From contig NZ_FYED01000019.1 in the NCBI RefSeq assembly GCF_900187565.1, positions 1-64,000 on the forward strand: a stretch of DNA of 64,000 bases, read 5' to 3'. A program made the position numbers and the translations under genes. Every line of letters begins with the position of its first letter. Within the stretch, counting starts at the first letter, position 1. The notes below the pieces were generated by a model. The model made no database searches, was not told where the DNA came from, and saw only the letters and a program-made list of their open reading frames with translations. This document shows positions 11,415 through 20,736 of this stretch, one piece after another. The stretch is from Pseudomonas sp. Irchel 3A7 (GTDB lineage Bacteria; Pseudomonadota; Gammaproteobacteria; Pseudomonadales; Pseudomonadaceae).

Positions 11415-11442
11415 CGCCTTGGGTAATGCGCTACCCAAGGCG
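11415..11442. terminator. Hairpin downstream of the porin gene
   Basis: CGCCTTGGGTA / TACCCAAGGCG, an 11-bp perfect stem with loop ATGCGC, between the porin stop and the AntR-like start. No long T-run follows, so it is either a weak terminator or an operator. Confidence 0.45.
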
Positions 11443-11483
11443 TCACTTCAGCGCACAACCGCGTTCGATTTGAGGGCAGGACG

Positions 11484-12734
11484 TTACCAAAATTTCCAGG
11501 TGTAAGTGGTGATCAGGCGGTTCTCCACCCAGTCATTGCCGTGGCTGAATTTGGCGACGACATTGCCCGCCTCCACTCCCACGCCTTTGAGCGGCCCGCT
11601 TTGCACGACATAGGACAGCACCAGGTCGCGCTGCTGTTCCGCCGCCTGGCTGAGGTTGTCGCCACGATCCACCGACGTCCCCTTGAAGTAACGGGTCATG
11701 AAGTTCAGGCCTGGCAATCCCATGGCGGCAAAGTCGTAGTCATAACGAACCTGCCAGGATTTTTCGTTGGGCTTGATGAACCCCAACCGCGACCAGTTCA
11801 CCAGAAACGGCTGCGGGACATAACCGCCCAGGGTCGGAAAGTTGCTGTCACCGAGCATGCGCTGGTATCCCACGCCAAAGCGGTGCCCGCCCTTTTTCAG
11901 CGAGGTCATGGCGCCGTAGGAGCGGTTGTCGATGTCGCCGTAGAGGGCGTCGCCGTCTTCGCTGTTGTTGAAGTAACGCAGGTCGGTCTTCAGTGCATAA
12001 CCGTCGCCCAGGTCGGCCAGATGGGTGATACCCAGGTAGTGCTGCTGGTAGATATCTTCCAGTTGTGCGTAGAAATAGGTCCCGGTCAGCGATGGGCTCA
12101 AGGCATAGCTGGCACCGGCGAGGTTGAGGCCGTCACTGCCGTGCCGCACGCCGGAACCGGTCTGCAAATACAGTTTTTCGTAGTTGGAGGAGTTACGCGC
12201 CCCGATCTGCATCAGCCGCCCGGCGGTCAATGTCAGGCGGTCGACTTCCTTGGATTCGAGCAAGGCACCGCGATAGGTCGTCACCAGTTGGCGCGAATCG
12301 TCAATGATCACCACCGGCAGAAACGGCCGCAGCTCACCGACCTTCAACTCGGTTTTCGAATAACGCATTTTCAACGTCACACCGCCGCGGCCGTATTCAT
12401 CGGCCTGCTCCTGTCGGCTCTGGCTGTAAGGGATGATGGTGTCATCGCCGCGCCCTCCACCGCCGTCCAGTCGATAGGCATATTGCGCCTCTGCATCGAG
12501 GCCGAACTGCACCGGGCCTTCGGTATAGCCGGAGGCGAAACGCAGGTCAAAACCCTGGGTCCAACTGCCCACCCGCGACTGGGGCGGGTTGTTTTCCTTG
12601 TAATCCCTATCGATGTAAAAGTTGCGCGTACCCAGCGTCAGCTTGCTGTCATTGACCACATCCGCCTGTGCCAACAATGGCGTCAACAAGCCCACTGTTT
12701 GAACCCCTCGGACCAACCACGTTTTATGCAACAT
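11484..12734 (-). CDS. OprD-family outer-membrane porin, aromatic-acid type
   Basis: Outer-membrane channel for small carboxylates or aromatic acids. 416 residues: a signal peptide (about residues 1-24, ending LLAQA), then an OprD-type barrel. Landmarks are DSKLTLGTRNFYIDRDY, the GWTQGF-like GSWTQGFDLRFASGYT, and the C-terminal aromatic residue TYTWKFW needed for barrel assembly. The ribosome site AGGGGGAAG precedes the ATG. It is read opposite to antABC and sits between them and the regulators. In related loci such porins (BenF/OpdK-like) take up the substrate of the linked catabolic genes; the exact substrate is inference. Confidence 0.88.
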   Translation of the reverse strand: MLHKTWLVRGVQTVGLLTPLLAQADVVNDSKLTLGTRNFYIDRDYKENNPPQSRVGSWTQGFDLRFASGYTEGPVQFGLDAEAQYAYRLDGGGGRGDDTIIPYSQSRQEQADEYGRGGVTLKMRYSKTELKVGELRPFLPVVIIDDSRQLVTTYRGALLESKEVDRLTLTAGRLMQIGARNSSNYEKLYLQTGSGVRHGSDGLNLAGASYALSPSLTGTYFYAQLEDIYQQHYLGITHLADLGDGYALKTDLRYFNNSEDGDALYGDIDNRSYGAMTSLKKGGHRFGVGYQRMLGDSNFPTLGGYVPQPFLVNWSRLGFIKPNEKSWQVRYDYDFAAMGLPGLNFMTRYFKGTSVDRGDNLSQAAEQQRDLVLSYVVQSGPLKGVGVEAGNVVAKFSHGNDWVENRLITTYTWKFW

Positions 12735-13095
12735 ATTATTTCTTCCCCCTGCCGCTTATATAGCAACGCATGAATAAAATGCACTTCTGGTACAAAACCC
12801 AAGGCCATGTGCAATGGCAGTTTCCAGTGACCTGCAGCGAGACACTCTGGTGGTGCTTCGATTGAAATTAAGCCGTAACAAGTTCATCAACGGCTATCCC
12901 GTTACTGAACGACAAATAGCCATTTGCTCAGCCGCCGAATGCAGCGAAGGCCTGTATTTACGGGAGTGCATGACTGACAACCGCGGATCGAGGCTTATTT
13001 TCCGGATGGGTTTCCACTAATAAGCGGATAGACCCTGCCAGCCACCACGTCATTAAATGAAGCCATGAATTAGCCCATTGGCCGAGGACTGGGAT
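12735..13095. promoter_or_regulatory. Divergent control region between porin and antA
   Basis: 361 bases that must contain the promoters of the porin (minus) and antABC (plus), and probably AraC/AntR binding sites. A 68-codon plus-strand frame at 12814-13020 looks random. I see no clear -35/-10 pair or long direct repeat I would defend. Confidence 0.4.
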
Positions 13096-14499
13096 ATGAC
13101 AACTGCACGAAGTGTCGAACAGTGGAAAAGTTATATAGAAAGTTGCCTGGACTTCCGTCCGCAAGACGGTGTTTATCGCATTGCCCGCGATATGTTTACC
13201 GACCCGGAACTGTTCGACCTGGAAATGGAACTGATTTTCGAGAAGAACTGGATCTACGCCTGCCACGAAAGCGAGATCGCCAATAACCACGACTTCATGA
13301 CGATGCGTGCCGGGCGCCAGCCGCTGATCATCACCCGCGACGGGGAAGGCCGTCTCAATGCCCTGATCAACGCCTGCCAGCACCGTGGCACCACCCTCAC
13401 CCGCGTCGGCAAGGGCAACCAGTCGACCTTCACCTGCCCCTTCCACGCCTGGTGCTACAAAAGCGACGGCCGTCTGGTGAAGGTCAAGGCGCCGGGGGAA
13501 TACCCCGAAGGCTTCGACAAGGCCACCCGCGGCCTGAAAAAGGCCCGTATCGAAAGCTACAACGGCTTTGTGTTCGTCAGCCTCGACGTGCAAGGCACCG
13601 ACACCCTGGAAGACTTCCTCGGAGACGCCAAGGTGTTCTTCGACATGATGGTGGCGCAGTCACCGACCGGTCAGCTCGAAGTGCTGCCGGGCAAGTCCGC
13701 CTACACCTACGACGGCAACTGGAAACTGCAGAACGAGAACGGCCTGGACGGTTATCACGTCAGCACCGTCCACTACAACTACGTGGCCACCGTGCAGCAC
13801 CGCCAGCAGGTCAACGCCGAAAAAGGCCTGAGCGCCAGCGACACCCTGGACTACAGCAAGCTGGGCGCCGGCGACAAGGAAACCGACGACGGCTGGTTCG
13901 CTTTCCACAACGGCCACAGCGTGCTGTTCAGCGATATGCCCAACCCGGCCGTGCGCCCGGGCTACGCCAGCATCATGCCGCGCCTGGTCAAGGAGCATGG
14001 TCAGGGTAAGGCCGAGTGGATGATGCACCGCCTGCGCAACCTGAACGTCTACCCGAGCATGTTTTTCCTCGACCAGATCAGCTCGCAACTGCGGATCATC
14101 CGCCCGCTGGCCTGGAACAAGACCGAGATCAACAGCTTCTGCCTGGGCGTGGTGGGCGAGTCGGATGCCGATCGGGAAAACCGCATTCGCCAGTTCGAAG
14201 ACTTCTTCAACGTGTCCGGCATGGGCACCCCCGACGACCTGGTGGAGTTCCGTGAAGCCCAACGTGGTTTCCAGGCCCGCCTGGAACGCTGGAGTGACAT
14301 TTCCCGCGGCGAAGGCAAGTGGGTCCAAGGCCCCACCCGCAACAGCGAAACCATTGGCATCGCCCCGGCGCTGACCGGCACCGAGTTCACCCATGAAGGC
14401 CTGTACGTCAACCAGCACGCCAACTGGCAGCGCTTTTTGCTCGAAGGCCTGGCGCGCAAGGCGGCCGAACAACAACCGTTGAAACTGCGTGAGGTGTGA
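13096..14499 (+). CDS. antA: Anthranilate 1,2-dioxygenase, large (alpha) subunit
   Basis: Catalytic Rieske non-haem iron subunit converting anthranilate to catechol with loss of CO2 and ammonia. 467 residues from MTTARSVEQW. The Rieske [2Fe-2S] cluster ligands are C94-x-H96 and C114-x2-H117 (NACQHRGTT, CPFHAWC). The mononuclear iron triad region NENGLDGYHVSTVHYNY gives D218, H221 and H226. GAGG at 13084-13087 supports the ATG 13096 rather than the upstream in-frame start at 13078. Two bases separate it from antB. The sequence is very close to what I know of AntA, and the benzoate-type (BenA) alternative is less likely given the AntR-like regulator. Confidence 0.9.
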   Translation: MTTARSVEQWKSYIESCLDFRPQDGVYRIARDMFTDPELFDLEMELIFEKNWIYACHESEIANNHDFMTMRAGRQPLIITRDGEGRLNALINACQHRGTTLTRVGKGNQSTFTCPFHAWCYKSDGRLVKVKAPGEYPEGFDKATRGLKKARIESYNGFVFVSLDVQGTDTLEDFLGDAKVFFDMMVAQSPTGQLEVLPGKSAYTYDGNWKLQNENGLDGYHVSTVHYNYVATVQHRQQVNAEKGLSASDTLDYSKLGAGDKETDDGWFAFHNGHSVLFSDMPNPAVRPGYASIMPRLVKEHGQGKAEWMMHRLRNLNVYPSMFFLDQISSQLRIIRPLAWNKTEINSFCLGVVGESDADRENRIRQFEDFFNVSGMGTPDDLVEFREAQRGFQARLERWSDISRGEGKWVQGPTRNSETIGIAPALTGTEFTHEGLYVNQHANWQRFLLEGLARKAAEQQPLKLREV

Positions 14500-14501
14500 A
14501 C

Positions 14502-14993
14502 ATGAATTCGCAACTGCAATACCGCGTCGAGCAATTTCTTTACCGCAACGCCGAGGCCTGCGATGCCCAGGACTGGGACACCTACCTGGCCATGTTCAGC
14601 GACGACAGCGAATTCCACCTGCCGCAATGGGATTCGGAGCACGTCTACACCACCGACCCGAAAAAAGGCATGTCGCTGATCTATTACCCCAACCGGGGTG
14701 GCCTGGAAGACCGGGTGTTCCGCATTCGCACCGGCAAGGCGGCATCGACCATTCCGATGCCGCGCACCCTGCACCTGATCAGCAACGTGCGCATCGCGCC
14801 GCTGCAGGACGATGAGCTGGAGGTGCGCGTCAACTGGAACACCCTGTACTACCGCATGCAGACCGCCGAGCAATTCTTCGGCCGCGCCACCTACCGGCTG
14901 CGCCCCGATGGCGAGAGCTGGAAGATCGCCCGCAAACACGTGGTGCTGCTCAACGACACGATCAACTCCGTGCTCGATTTCTACCATCTCTGA
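14502..14993 (+). CDS. antB: Anthranilate 1,2-dioxygenase, small (beta) subunit
   Basis: 163-residue structural subunit of the alpha3beta3 oxygenase, with an NTF2-like cone fold. It begins MNSQLQYRVEQFLYRNAEAC and contains AQDWDTYLAMFSDDSEFHLP and the C-terminal LLNDTINSVLDFYHL typical of ring-hydroxylating beta subunits. GAGG at 14491-14494, inside the end of antA, is its ribosome site. It is translationally linked to antA and followed 19 bases later by antC. Confidence 0.92.
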   Translation: MNSQLQYRVEQFLYRNAEACDAQDWDTYLAMFSDDSEFHLPQWDSEHVYTTDPKKGMSLIYYPNRGGLEDRVFRIRTGKAASTIPMPRTLHLISNVRIAPLQDDELEVRVNWNTLYYRMQTAEQFFGRATYRLRPDGESWKIARKHVVLLNDTINSVLDFYHL

Positions 14994-15012
14994 ACCTCGC
15001 GGATTAACGCTC

Positions 15013-16035
15013 ATGACGTACAAGGTCGCCTTCAGTTTCGCCGACGGCAAAACACTCTTCTGCAACGTGCAGAACAATGAAATCCTGCTCGACGCGGCCC
15101 TGCGCAGCGGGATCAAGATTCCGTTGGACTGCCGCGAAGGGGTTTGCGCGACCTGCCAGGGCCGCTGTGAATCCGGGCAGTACACCCAGGACTACGTGGA
15201 CGATGAAGCCCTGTCCGCCAGCGACCTGGCCGAACGCAAAGTGTTGACTTGCCAGACCCGCGTGCAGTCGGATGCCGCGTTCTACTTCGACTTCGACTCC
15301 AGCCTCTGCGGCAGCAGCGGCCCGAGCAGTCTGCAAGGCACCGTGAGCGAGGTGCGACAGGTCTCCCCGACCACCGCCATCGTGCACGTGGAAGTCGGTG
15401 CCGCAGGCGCGGCGCTGGACTACCTGCCGGGTCAGTACGCGCGCCTGCAAGTACCGGGCACCGAGCACCGCCGCTCGTATTCCTTTGCCTGCGCGCCAGG
15501 CAACAGCCACCTGCAGTTTCTCATTCGCCTGCTGCCCAGCGGCGTGATGACCGACTACGTGCGCGATCGTTGCCAGGTCGGCGATGTGATCCACATGGAA
15601 GCGCCGCTGGGTGCGTTCTACTTGCGCCATATCGACCGCCCGCTGATGATGGTGGCCGGCGGTACCGGGCTGTCGGCGTTCCTGGGCATGCTCGAGCAGA
15701 TCGCCGAGCAGCACGGCTGCGGTCACCCGGTGCACCTGTACTACGGCGTGCGCGAGGCCGCGGACCTGTGCGAGGTCTCGCGCATCGAGGCCTATGCCGC
15801 ACGAATCCCGGGGTTCCGTTTCACGCCCGTGGTCAGCAACCCCAACCCCGACTGGCCGGGCAAGACCGGCTATATCGCCGAACACCTGGAGTTGGCCGAG
15901 CTGCGTGACCAGCCGTTCGATCTGTACCTGTGCGGCCCGCCGCCGATGGTCGAGTCGATCAAGGACTGGCGCCAGCAGCACGGCCTGGATCAAAGCCGCC
16001 TTTACCTGGAGAAGTTCACCGAGAGCAACAGCTGA
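15013..16035 (+). CDS. antC: Anthranilate dioxygenase reductase component
   Basis: Electron-transfer subunit that passes electrons from NADH through FAD and a plant-type [2Fe-2S] centre to AntAB. 340 residues: an N-terminal ferredoxin domain (CREGVCATCQGRC, C40/C45/C48, with a later C in VLTCQTRV), an FAD domain with RRSYSFACAPG, and an NAD domain with GGTGLSAFLGMLEQ and CGPPPMVESIKDW. The ATG at 15013 is chosen because a much longer in-frame upstream extension overlaps antB in another frame. Third gene of the antABC operon; the transporter genes follow about 100 bases later. Confidence 0.92.
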   Translation: MTYKVAFSFADGKTLFCNVQNNEILLDAALRSGIKIPLDCREGVCATCQGRCESGQYTQDYVDDEALSASDLAERKVLTCQTRVQSDAAFYFDFDSSLCGSSGPSSLQGTVSEVRQVSPTTAIVHVEVGAAGAALDYLPGQYARLQVPGTEHRRSYSFACAPGNSHLQFLIRLLPSGVMTDYVRDRCQVGDVIHMEAPLGAFYLRHIDRPLMMVAGGTGLSAFLGMLEQIAEQHGCGHPVHLYYGVREAADLCEVSRIEAYAARIPGFRFTPVVSNPNPDWPGKTGYIAEHLELAELRDQPFDLYLCGPPPMVESIKDWRQQHGLDQSRLYLEKFTESNS

Positions 16036-16139
16036 CACAGCGCCCCATAACAACAATCAATCGGCCCGACCGAACACTGAATCACTGCCCTCATCGATAT
16101 CCACCGTGCGTTGGCACGACCTACTTCATAGGCCGCCTC

Positions 16140-17300
16140 ATGAAAAACCTGGTATTGCGTGCATGTCTGGCAACCTCCCTCTGCGCAGCGACTGCTGCCC
16201 AGGCCGTGGAGCCTGTCCGAATCGGCTTCATCACCACCCTCTCCACCCCCGCCGGCTACCTGGGCGAAGACTCGCGCGACGGCTTCCAGCTGGCGATCGA
16301 TCAGGAAGGCGGCAAGCTCGGCGGCGTGCCGGTGCAACTCATCGTGGAAGATGATGGCCTACAACCGGCCAAGGCCAAGCAGATCGCCGACCGCATGAGC
16401 CTGGACGGCATATCGCTGTACACCGGGGTGATTTTTTCCAACGTGCTGGCGGCCGTGATCAACACCGCGACCAAGAACGGTTTCTACGTCAGCAACAACA
16501 CCGCGCCCTCGACCCTGGCCGGTGAAAAGTGCATGGCCAACTACTTCGTCGGCTCCTACCAGAACGACACCCCGCACGAGATGGCCGGTGTCGCCGCCAA
16601 TGAGCTGGGCTACAAGAAGATGGTGATCCTGGCGCCCAACTACCAGGGCGGCCGTGACGCACTGGCCGGTTTCAAGCGCACCTTCAAGGGTGAAGTGACC
16701 GAGATCTACACCAAGCTCAACCAGCTCGACTTTTCGGTGGAACTGGCGCGCGTGCGCTCGCTGGCGCCGGATGCGATCTTCCAGTTTCACCCCGGTGGCG
16801 GCGGCATCAACTTCGCCAAGCAATACGGCGGCTCGGGCCTGTCGGCGCGAATTCCGATGGTGGTGCCGGTGTTCTCCATGGATGAGCGCATGCTCGCCGC
16901 TACCGGCGACGTGGCCAAGGGCACCAACATCGTCACCCTGTGGAACCCGCAATCGGACAACCCGGCCAACCAGGCCTTCGTCAAGGCCTTCACCGAGAAG
17001 TACAAGCGCGCCCCGACGGTGTATGCCGCCCAGACCTACGACACGGCACGCTTGATCGGCGCCGCCCTGAAAACCTCCCAGGGCAATCTGCAAGACCAGG
17101 CGGCCTTCCGCGCGGCCATGAAGAACGTCAAGTTCGATTCCATTCGCGGTGACTTCAGCTTCGCCCAGAACCAACACCCGGTGATCGACTGGTACCTGCT
17201 GCAAGTGCAGGCCGGCGCTGACGGCAAGCTGGTCGAAGTGCCGATCAAAACCCTGGCGACCCGCCACGTCGACAGTTACGCCGCTCAATGCACGATCTGA
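16140..17300 (+). CDS. Liv-type ABC transporter periplasmic binding protein
   Basis: Periplasmic receptor of a branched-chain-amino-acid-type (HAAT) ABC importer. 386 residues with a clear signal peptide (MKNLVLRACLATSLCAATAAQA, cleavage near residue 22) and a type I periplasmic binding fold (VRIGFITTLSTPAGYLGEDS, NPQSDNPANQAFVKAF, YAAQTYDTARLIGAALK). Members of this family bind amino acids, aromatic acids or amides. Here its place directly behind antABC and in front of four more transporter genes suggests an aromatic or indolic substrate. The start is the ATG 16140 at the beginning of the signal peptide. Confidence 0.9.
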   Translation: MKNLVLRACLATSLCAATAAQAVEPVRIGFITTLSTPAGYLGEDSRDGFQLAIDQEGGKLGGVPVQLIVEDDGLQPAKAKQIADRMSLDGISLYTGVIFSNVLAAVINTATKNGFYVSNNTAPSTLAGEKCMANYFVGSYQNDTPHEMAGVAANELGYKKMVILAPNYQGGRDALAGFKRTFKGEVTEIYTKLNQLDFSVELARVRSLAPDAIFQFHPGGGGINFAKQYGGSGLSARIPMVVPVFSMDERMLAATGDVAKGTNIVTLWNPQSDNPANQAFVKAFTEKYKRAPTVYAAQTYDTARLIGAALKTSQGNLQDQAAFRAAMKNVKFDSIRGDFSFAQNQHPVIDWYLLQVQAGADGKLVEVPIKTLATRHVDSYAAQCTI

Positions 17301-17366
17301 TCGGCACCTGAACCCCGTCCTCGCCCTGCAGCACCACTGCGGGGCGTTTTCATGAGGAACGCAGCA

Positions 17367-18278
17367 ATGCTATTGCTCGAACAGATTCTCAACGGCCTGC
17401 AATACAGCGCCTTGCTGTTTCTGCTGGCCTCGGGCCTGACCCTGATTTTCGGCATCATGGGCGTGATCAACCTGGCCCATGGGGCCTTTTACATGGTCGG
17501 CGCTTTCTGTGCCGCCTACACCGCCATGGCCACCGGCTCGTTCTGGCTCGGCGGCCTGGCCGCGCTGATCGGTTCGGCCTGCTACGGCGCGTTGATCGAA
17601 ACCTCGATCATGCGTCGACTCTACAATCGCGATCACCTGGATCAGGTGCTGGCGACCCTGGCCGTGGTGTTTTTCAGCAACGAACTGCTGACCCTGATTT
17701 TCGGCCGCAGCCCGCCGGCAATGCCCACGCCCGATTGGTATTCAAGCTTCGTTGAAGTGCTGCCGGGGCTGATGTACCCGGTCAGCCGGCTGCTGTTCAT
17801 CGCCGCCGGGCTGATCGTGGCGGTCGGCATGTGGTTGCTGATCAACCACACGCGACTGGGCATGCTGATTCGCGCCGGTGCCGACGACCATGAAATGGTC
17901 GGTGCGCTGGGCGTCAACATCGCCCGGCTGTACACCCTGGTGTTCGTATTCGGCTGCGTGCTGTGCGGCCTGGCCGGTTTCATGGCCGCACCGCTGCTGT
18001 CGGTGGAAATCGGCATGGGCGAGAAAATCCTGATCACCACCTTCGTGGTCATCGTCGTTGGCGGTGTCGGCTCAGTGCGCGGGGCGCTGGTGGGAGCCCT
18101 GCTGATCGGTATGGTCGACAGCCTGGGGCGTGCCTACATTCCGCCACTGCTGGACCAACTGCTGCCCAGCGAAACCAGCGGCACCATTAGCGCCGGGCTG
18201 ATTTCCGCCAGCGCCTACATCGTCATGGCCCTGGTGCTGCTGGTGCGTCCGCGCGGCCTGCTGCCGGCCCGTGCCTGA
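17367..18278 (+). CDS. Liv-type ABC transporter permease (LivH-like)
   Basis: Inner-membrane permease, 303 residues with about eight hydrophobic segments. The LivH signature is present: GLTLIFGIMGVINLAHGAFYMVGA near the N-terminus and the EAA-like loop MGEKILITTFVVIVVGGVGSV. GAGGAA at 17354-17359 supports the ATG 17367; a second ATG at 17352 overlaps that site. It partners the LivM-like permease that starts 10 bases downstream. Confidence 0.9.
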   Translation: MLLLEQILNGLQYSALLFLLASGLTLIFGIMGVINLAHGAFYMVGAFCAAYTAMATGSFWLGGLAALIGSACYGALIETSIMRRLYNRDHLDQVLATLAVVFFSNELLTLIFGRSPPAMPTPDWYSSFVEVLPGLMYPVSRLLFIAAGLIVAVGMWLLINHTRLGMLIRAGADDHEMVGALGVNIARLYTLVFVFGCVLCGLAGFMAAPLLSVEIGMGEKILITTFVVIVVGGVGSVRGALVGALLIGMVDSLGRAYIPPLLDQLLPSETSGTISAGLISASAYIVMALVLLVRPRGLLPARA

Positions 18279-18288
18279 GGAGAACGCC

Positions 18289-19305
18289 ATGTCACCACGC
18301 CTTATCATCGACCTCGCGTGCCTGGCGACCTTCGCCTGCATGCCGCTGCTGGCCCACTGGTTGCACGAACCTTACCTGGTCAGCTTCTTCACCCGCCTGG
18401 CCATCTATGGCATGGCGGCCATTAGCCTGGACCTGCTGATCGGCTATGGCGCCATGGTCAGCTTCGGCCATGCCGCATTCTTCGGCCTGGGTGGTTACAT
18501 CGTTGGCATCATCGCCTTTCACACCTCGCAAGGCATGCCGCTGTGGGGCTGGGACGGCAGCAACAGCGCGCTGGTGGTGTGGCCCCTGGCCCTGCTGGTG
18601 TGCGCGCTATTCTCGCTGCTGGTGGGTTATCTGTCGCTGCGCACCAGCGGTGTGCAGTTCATCATGATCACCCTGGCGTTCGGCCAGATGCTCTACTTCG
18701 TGCTCGGCTCGCTGTCGCTGTACGGCGGCGACGACGGCATTCTGCTGAGCGAACGCAACACCTTGGGCGCCCTGGATCTGAGTGATGCCAACCACTTCTA
18801 CTACCTGTGCGTGGCCTTGCTGGCCGGCTGGTTGCTGCTGTGCCGGCGGCTGGTCAATTCGCGTTTCGGTTTTGTGTTGCGCGGGCTCAAGCAGAGCGAG
18901 CGGCGCAGCGTCAGCCTGGGCCTCAAACCCTTGCGCTATCGCCTGACGGCGTTTGTGATCGCCGGCACCGGCGGTGGCCTGGCGGGCATTCTGTGGGCCA
19001 ACTACGCGCTGTTCGTCAGCCCTGACATGGGCGCCTGGCACAAGTCCGGCGAACTGATGGCGATGGTGATTCTCGGCGGCGTAGGCACCCTGCTCGGCCC
19101 GCTGCTGGGCGCGGCCACCTATCTGGGCCTTGAACAGGTGCTGAGCCAGTGGACCGAGCACTGGATGCTGATTTTCGGGCCATTGCTGTTGCTGGTGGTG
19201 CTGTTCGGCAAGAAAGGCGTCTACGGATTGCTGCTGAGCCTGCTGCAGCGCAAACCGAAGGTGGTTGCCGTCAAACCCAACGCAGCCGTGGAGGTACGCC
19301 CATGA
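18289..19305 (+). CDS. Liv-type ABC transporter permease (LivM-like)
   Basis: Second inner-membrane permease, 338 residues. Signatures are SLDLLIGYGAMVSFGHAAFFGLGGY and the cytoplasmic loop MVILGGVGTLLGPLLGA. TGAGGAGA before the ATG at 18289 is a strong ribosome site that overlaps the stop of the previous gene. Its stop overlaps the ATG of the ATPase gene (ATGA at 19302-19305). Confidence 0.9.
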   Translation: MSPRLIIDLACLATFACMPLLAHWLHEPYLVSFFTRLAIYGMAAISLDLLIGYGAMVSFGHAAFFGLGGYIVGIIAFHTSQGMPLWGWDGSNSALVVWPLALLVCALFSLLVGYLSLRTSGVQFIMITLAFGQMLYFVLGSLSLYGGDDGILLSERNTLGALDLSDANHFYYLCVALLAGWLLLCRRLVNSRFGFVLRGLKQSERRSVSLGLKPLRYRLTAFVIAGTGGGLAGILWANYALFVSPDMGAWHKSGELMAMVILGGVGTLLGPLLGAATYLGLEQVLSQWTEHWMLIFGPLLLLVVLFGKKGVYGLLLSLLQRKPKVVAVKPNAAVEVRP

Positions 19306-20051
19306 GCGCACAACTGTCGATTCGTGATTTGCACAAGGCTTTCGGTGCGGTGAAAGCCACCAACGGCGCCAGCCTTGAACTGGCCAAGGGCGAACTGCAC
19401 GCCATCATCGGCCCCAACGGCGCCGGCAAGTCCACCTTGATCGCCCAGATCGCCGGCGAGATTTTCCCCGACCAGGGCCAGATCCACCTCAATGGCCAGG
19501 ACATCACCCGCGTGCCGGCCTGGCAGCGGCCACGCCTGGGCCTGGCGCGTGCGTTCCAGGTCAGCCAGCTGTACACCGAGTTCAGCCTGCTGGAGAACGT
19601 CGCCCTGGCCATCGCCGCCCGCGAAGGCAAGGCGTTCGGCATGTGGCGCCCGCTGTCCCGCGACACTCGCCTGCTGGAGCCGGCGCTGGGCTACTTGCAG
19701 CAGGTGGGCCTGGGCCTTCGCGCACAAGACCCGGTCCACGAACTGTCCCACGGCGAACGGCGACAGCTGGAGATTGCCCTGGCACTGGCTCAGGAAGCTT
19801 CAGTGCTGCTGCTCGATGAGCCGATGGCCGGGATGGGGGCCGATGAATCCGCGCGCATGACCGAATTGCTGCACAGCCTCAAAGGCCGCTACGCGATCCT
19901 GCTGGTGGAACATGACATGGACGCGGTATTCGCCCTCGCCGACCGCATCACGGTGCTGGTGTACGGCCAGACGGTGCTGACCGGCAGCGTCGAACAAGTG
20001 CGCAACGACCCGCAAGTGCGGGCCGCTTACCTGGGAGAAGAACATGCTTGA
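19302..20051 (+). CDS. Liv-type ABC transporter ATPase (LivG-like)
   Basis: 249-residue ATP-binding subunit. Walker A is GPNGAGKST, the signature is ELSHGERRQLEIALAL (a SHGER variant of LSGGQ, usual in LivG), Walker B is VLLLDEPMAGMG and the switch histidine is in LLVEHDMD. It is coupled to the permease upstream (4-base overlap) and to the next ATPase (8-base overlap). Confidence 0.92.
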   Translation: MSAQLSIRDLHKAFGAVKATNGASLELAKGELHAIIGPNGAGKSTLIAQIAGEIFPDQGQIHLNGQDITRVPAWQRPRLGLARAFQVSQLYTEFSLLENVALAIAAREGKAFGMWRPLSRDTRLLEPALGYLQQVGLGLRAQDPVHELSHGERRQLEIALALAQEASVLLLDEPMAGMGADESARMTELLHSLKGRYAILLVEHDMDAVFALADRITVLVYGQTVLTGSVEQVRNDPQVRAAYLGEEHA

Positions 20052-20730
20052 CGTTCAAGGCTTGAAAGCGGGCTACGGCTTGAGCCAGGTGTTGTTCGAC
20101 ATGCACCTGAGCATCGAGCAGGGCCAGGTGGTGTCGTTGATCGGCCGTAACGGCATGGGCAAGACCACCACGGTCAAATCGATCATGGGGCTGCTCAAGC
20201 CCAGTGCCGGCAGCATTCGCATCAACGGGACGGAAATGCGCGGTGCCGCGCCCTATCGCATCGCCAAGGCCGGCCTGGGGTTGGTGCCGGAGGGGCGCCG
20301 CGCCTTCGGCACCTTGAGCGTGCGGGAAAACCTGCTGGCCACCGCCACGCGGGGCAAGTGGGACCTGGCGCGGGTCTATGAACTGTTCCCGCGCCTGCTG
20401 GAGCGCCAGGACCAGCTGTCACGCACCCTCTCGGGCGGCGAGCAACAGATGCTGGTGGTCGGCCGCGCGCTGCTGACCAACCCCAGCCTGCTGATTCTCG
20501 ACGAAGCCACCGAAGGGCTGGCACCGATCATTCGCGAGCAGATCTGGAGTTGCCTGGCCACCCTCAAGGCCGAGGGTGAGACGATTCTGGTGATCGACAA
20601 GAACCTCAAGGAAATGGCGCGGGTGGTCGACCGTCATCACATCATCGAGAAAGGACGCCAGGTCTGGGATGGCACGCCGGTGGAGCTGGCGGCGCAACCC
20701 GAACTGTCGCAACGCTACCTGGGAGTGTGA
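20044..20730 (+). CDS. Liv-type ABC transporter ATPase (LivF-like)
   Basis: 228-residue second ATPase. Walker A is GRNGMGKTT, the signature is LSGGEQQMLVVGRAL and Walker B is LLILDEATEGLAP. The usual LivF EH switch is written VIDKNLKEM, so the switch histidine position looks replaced by Asn/Lys (D-K-N rather than E-Q-N or E-H). This is common in LivF proteins (VEQN). It completes a five-gene importer and is followed after 6 bases by the hydrolase gene, which appears to be in the same operon. Confidence 0.9.
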   Translation: MLDVQGLKAGYGLSQVLFDMHLSIEQGQVVSLIGRNGMGKTTTVKSIMGLLKPSAGSIRINGTEMRGAAPYRIAKAGLGLVPEGRRAFGTLSVRENLLATATRGKWDLARVYELFPRLLERQDQLSRTLSGGEQQMLVVGRALLTNPSLLILDEATEGLAPIIREQIWSCLATLKAEGETILVIDKNLKEMARVVDRHHIIEKGRQVWDGTPVELAAQPELSQRYLGV

Positions 20731-20736
20731 GCCGCC

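Noticed and set aside
12814..13020. Plus-strand ORF of 68 codons between porin and antA
   Set aside because: No family pattern or ribosome site, and it covers a region needed for divergent promoters.
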